The translations under genes and the position numbers were made by a program. Positions 12,460 through 12,536 of a stretch of 12,536 nucleotides of DNA are shown here, piece after piece. The notes below the pieces were generated by a model that saw nothing but the letters and a program-made list of their open reading frames with translations, was not told where the DNA came from and did not search any database. The stretch comes from JBBQDK01 sp038319625. Lineage in GTDB: Bacteria; Pseudomonadota; Gammaproteobacteria; JBBQDK01. The DNA lies in contig JBBQDK010000084.1 of the NCBI GenBank assembly GCA_038319625.1, positions 1 through 12,536 on the forward strand, in the 5' to 3' direction. Position 1 is the stretch's first letter. Each line of letters begins with the position of its first letter.

Positions 12460-12536
12460 TCACGTTGTGGTGCTGGCGTTCTCGTTGACGCGTTCGCGCA
12501 ATTCCTTGCCCGGTTTGAAATGCGGCACGTACTTTC
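12460..12536 (-). CDS. ihfB: integration host factor beta subunit IhfB (partial, only C-terminus in window)
   Basis: Only the last 24 codons are in the window. They read KYVPHFKPGKELRERVN and then ENASTTT before a TGA at 12462-12460. The KYVPHFKPGKELR stretch is the conserved C-terminus of IhfB (E. coli GKYVPHFKPGKELRDRANIYG). IhfB pairs with IhfA to bind and sharply bend DNA. HU proteins lack this VPHFKPGKELR form, and IhfA ends differently. Position directly before lapA-lapB supports the call. The rest lies past the right edge; the short Ser/Thr tail is species-specific. Confidence 0.92.
   Translation of the reverse strand, partial: KYVPHFKPGKELRERVNENASTTT

Noticed and set aside
1..12536. 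Insertion sequence, prophage, CRISPR array, tRNA or other mobile system
   Set aside because: I found no transposase, integrase, regularly spaced long repeats or tRNA-like cloverleaf; all sizeable coding regions are explained by known families.

Overview
The window is a compact, GC-rich stretch of housekeeping genes from a gammaproteobacterium. Evidence for the lineage: E. coli-like SdhC/SdhD/SdhA/SdhB sequences, an SdhE-YgfX pair next to YgfZ, the ihfB-lapA-lapB-pyrF order, and close E. coli-type TypA and RlmE sequences. I cannot name a genus. An ETHE1-type persulfide dioxygenase suggests handling of sulfane sulfur, but that alone does not prove a sulfur-oxidising lifestyle. I see no insertion sequence, phage gene, CRISPR array, tRNA or rRNA.

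Left part (1-4547, minus strand): the 5' part of rlmE (23S rRNA methyltransferase, cut by the window edge) lies downstream of a tightly packed unit read right to left: sdhC-sdhD-sdhA-sdhB-sdhE-ygfX. It encodes all four succinate dehydrogenase subunits, the SdhA flavinylation factor SdhE and the small membrane protein YgfX. Junctions sdhC/sdhD, sdhD/sdhA and sdhE/ygfX overlap. A 76-base gap holding a degenerate 9-base repeat separates sdhA from sdhB. Divergent from sdhC is ygfZ (plus strand), a folate-binding protein that supports some Fe-S enzymes. The enzyme, its FAD-attachment factor and an Fe-S maintenance protein are therefore side by side.

Middle (5749-8950): ygfZ converges on a persulfide dioxygenase gene (minus), which is divergent from typA/bipA (plus, ribosome-associated GTPase). 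Their shared 196-base intergenic region has a good promoter for typA and two inverted repeats that could be operators. typA is followed by a hairpin and a gene-free stretch of about 440 bases with a very AT-rich island and a second hairpin.

Right part (8951-12536): a stand-alone class I glutamine amidotransferase (plus) converges on a minus-strand series read right to left: ihfB (3' end only), lapA, lapB, pyrF, and a short secreted ComEA-like helix-hairpin-helix protein. LapA and LapB control LPS synthesis through LpxC turnover. PyrF is the last step of UMP synthesis. A second AT-rich island between lapB and pyrF holds a perfect 20-base palindrome with a Xer/dif-like layout, flanked by 12-base direct repeats.

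I do not see a clearly new biological system. The observations most worth checking are the merged sdh-sdhE-ygfX/ygfZ locus, the dif-like palindrome, the operator-like repeats upstream of the persulfide dioxygenase, and the inverted repeats around the ComEA-like gene.
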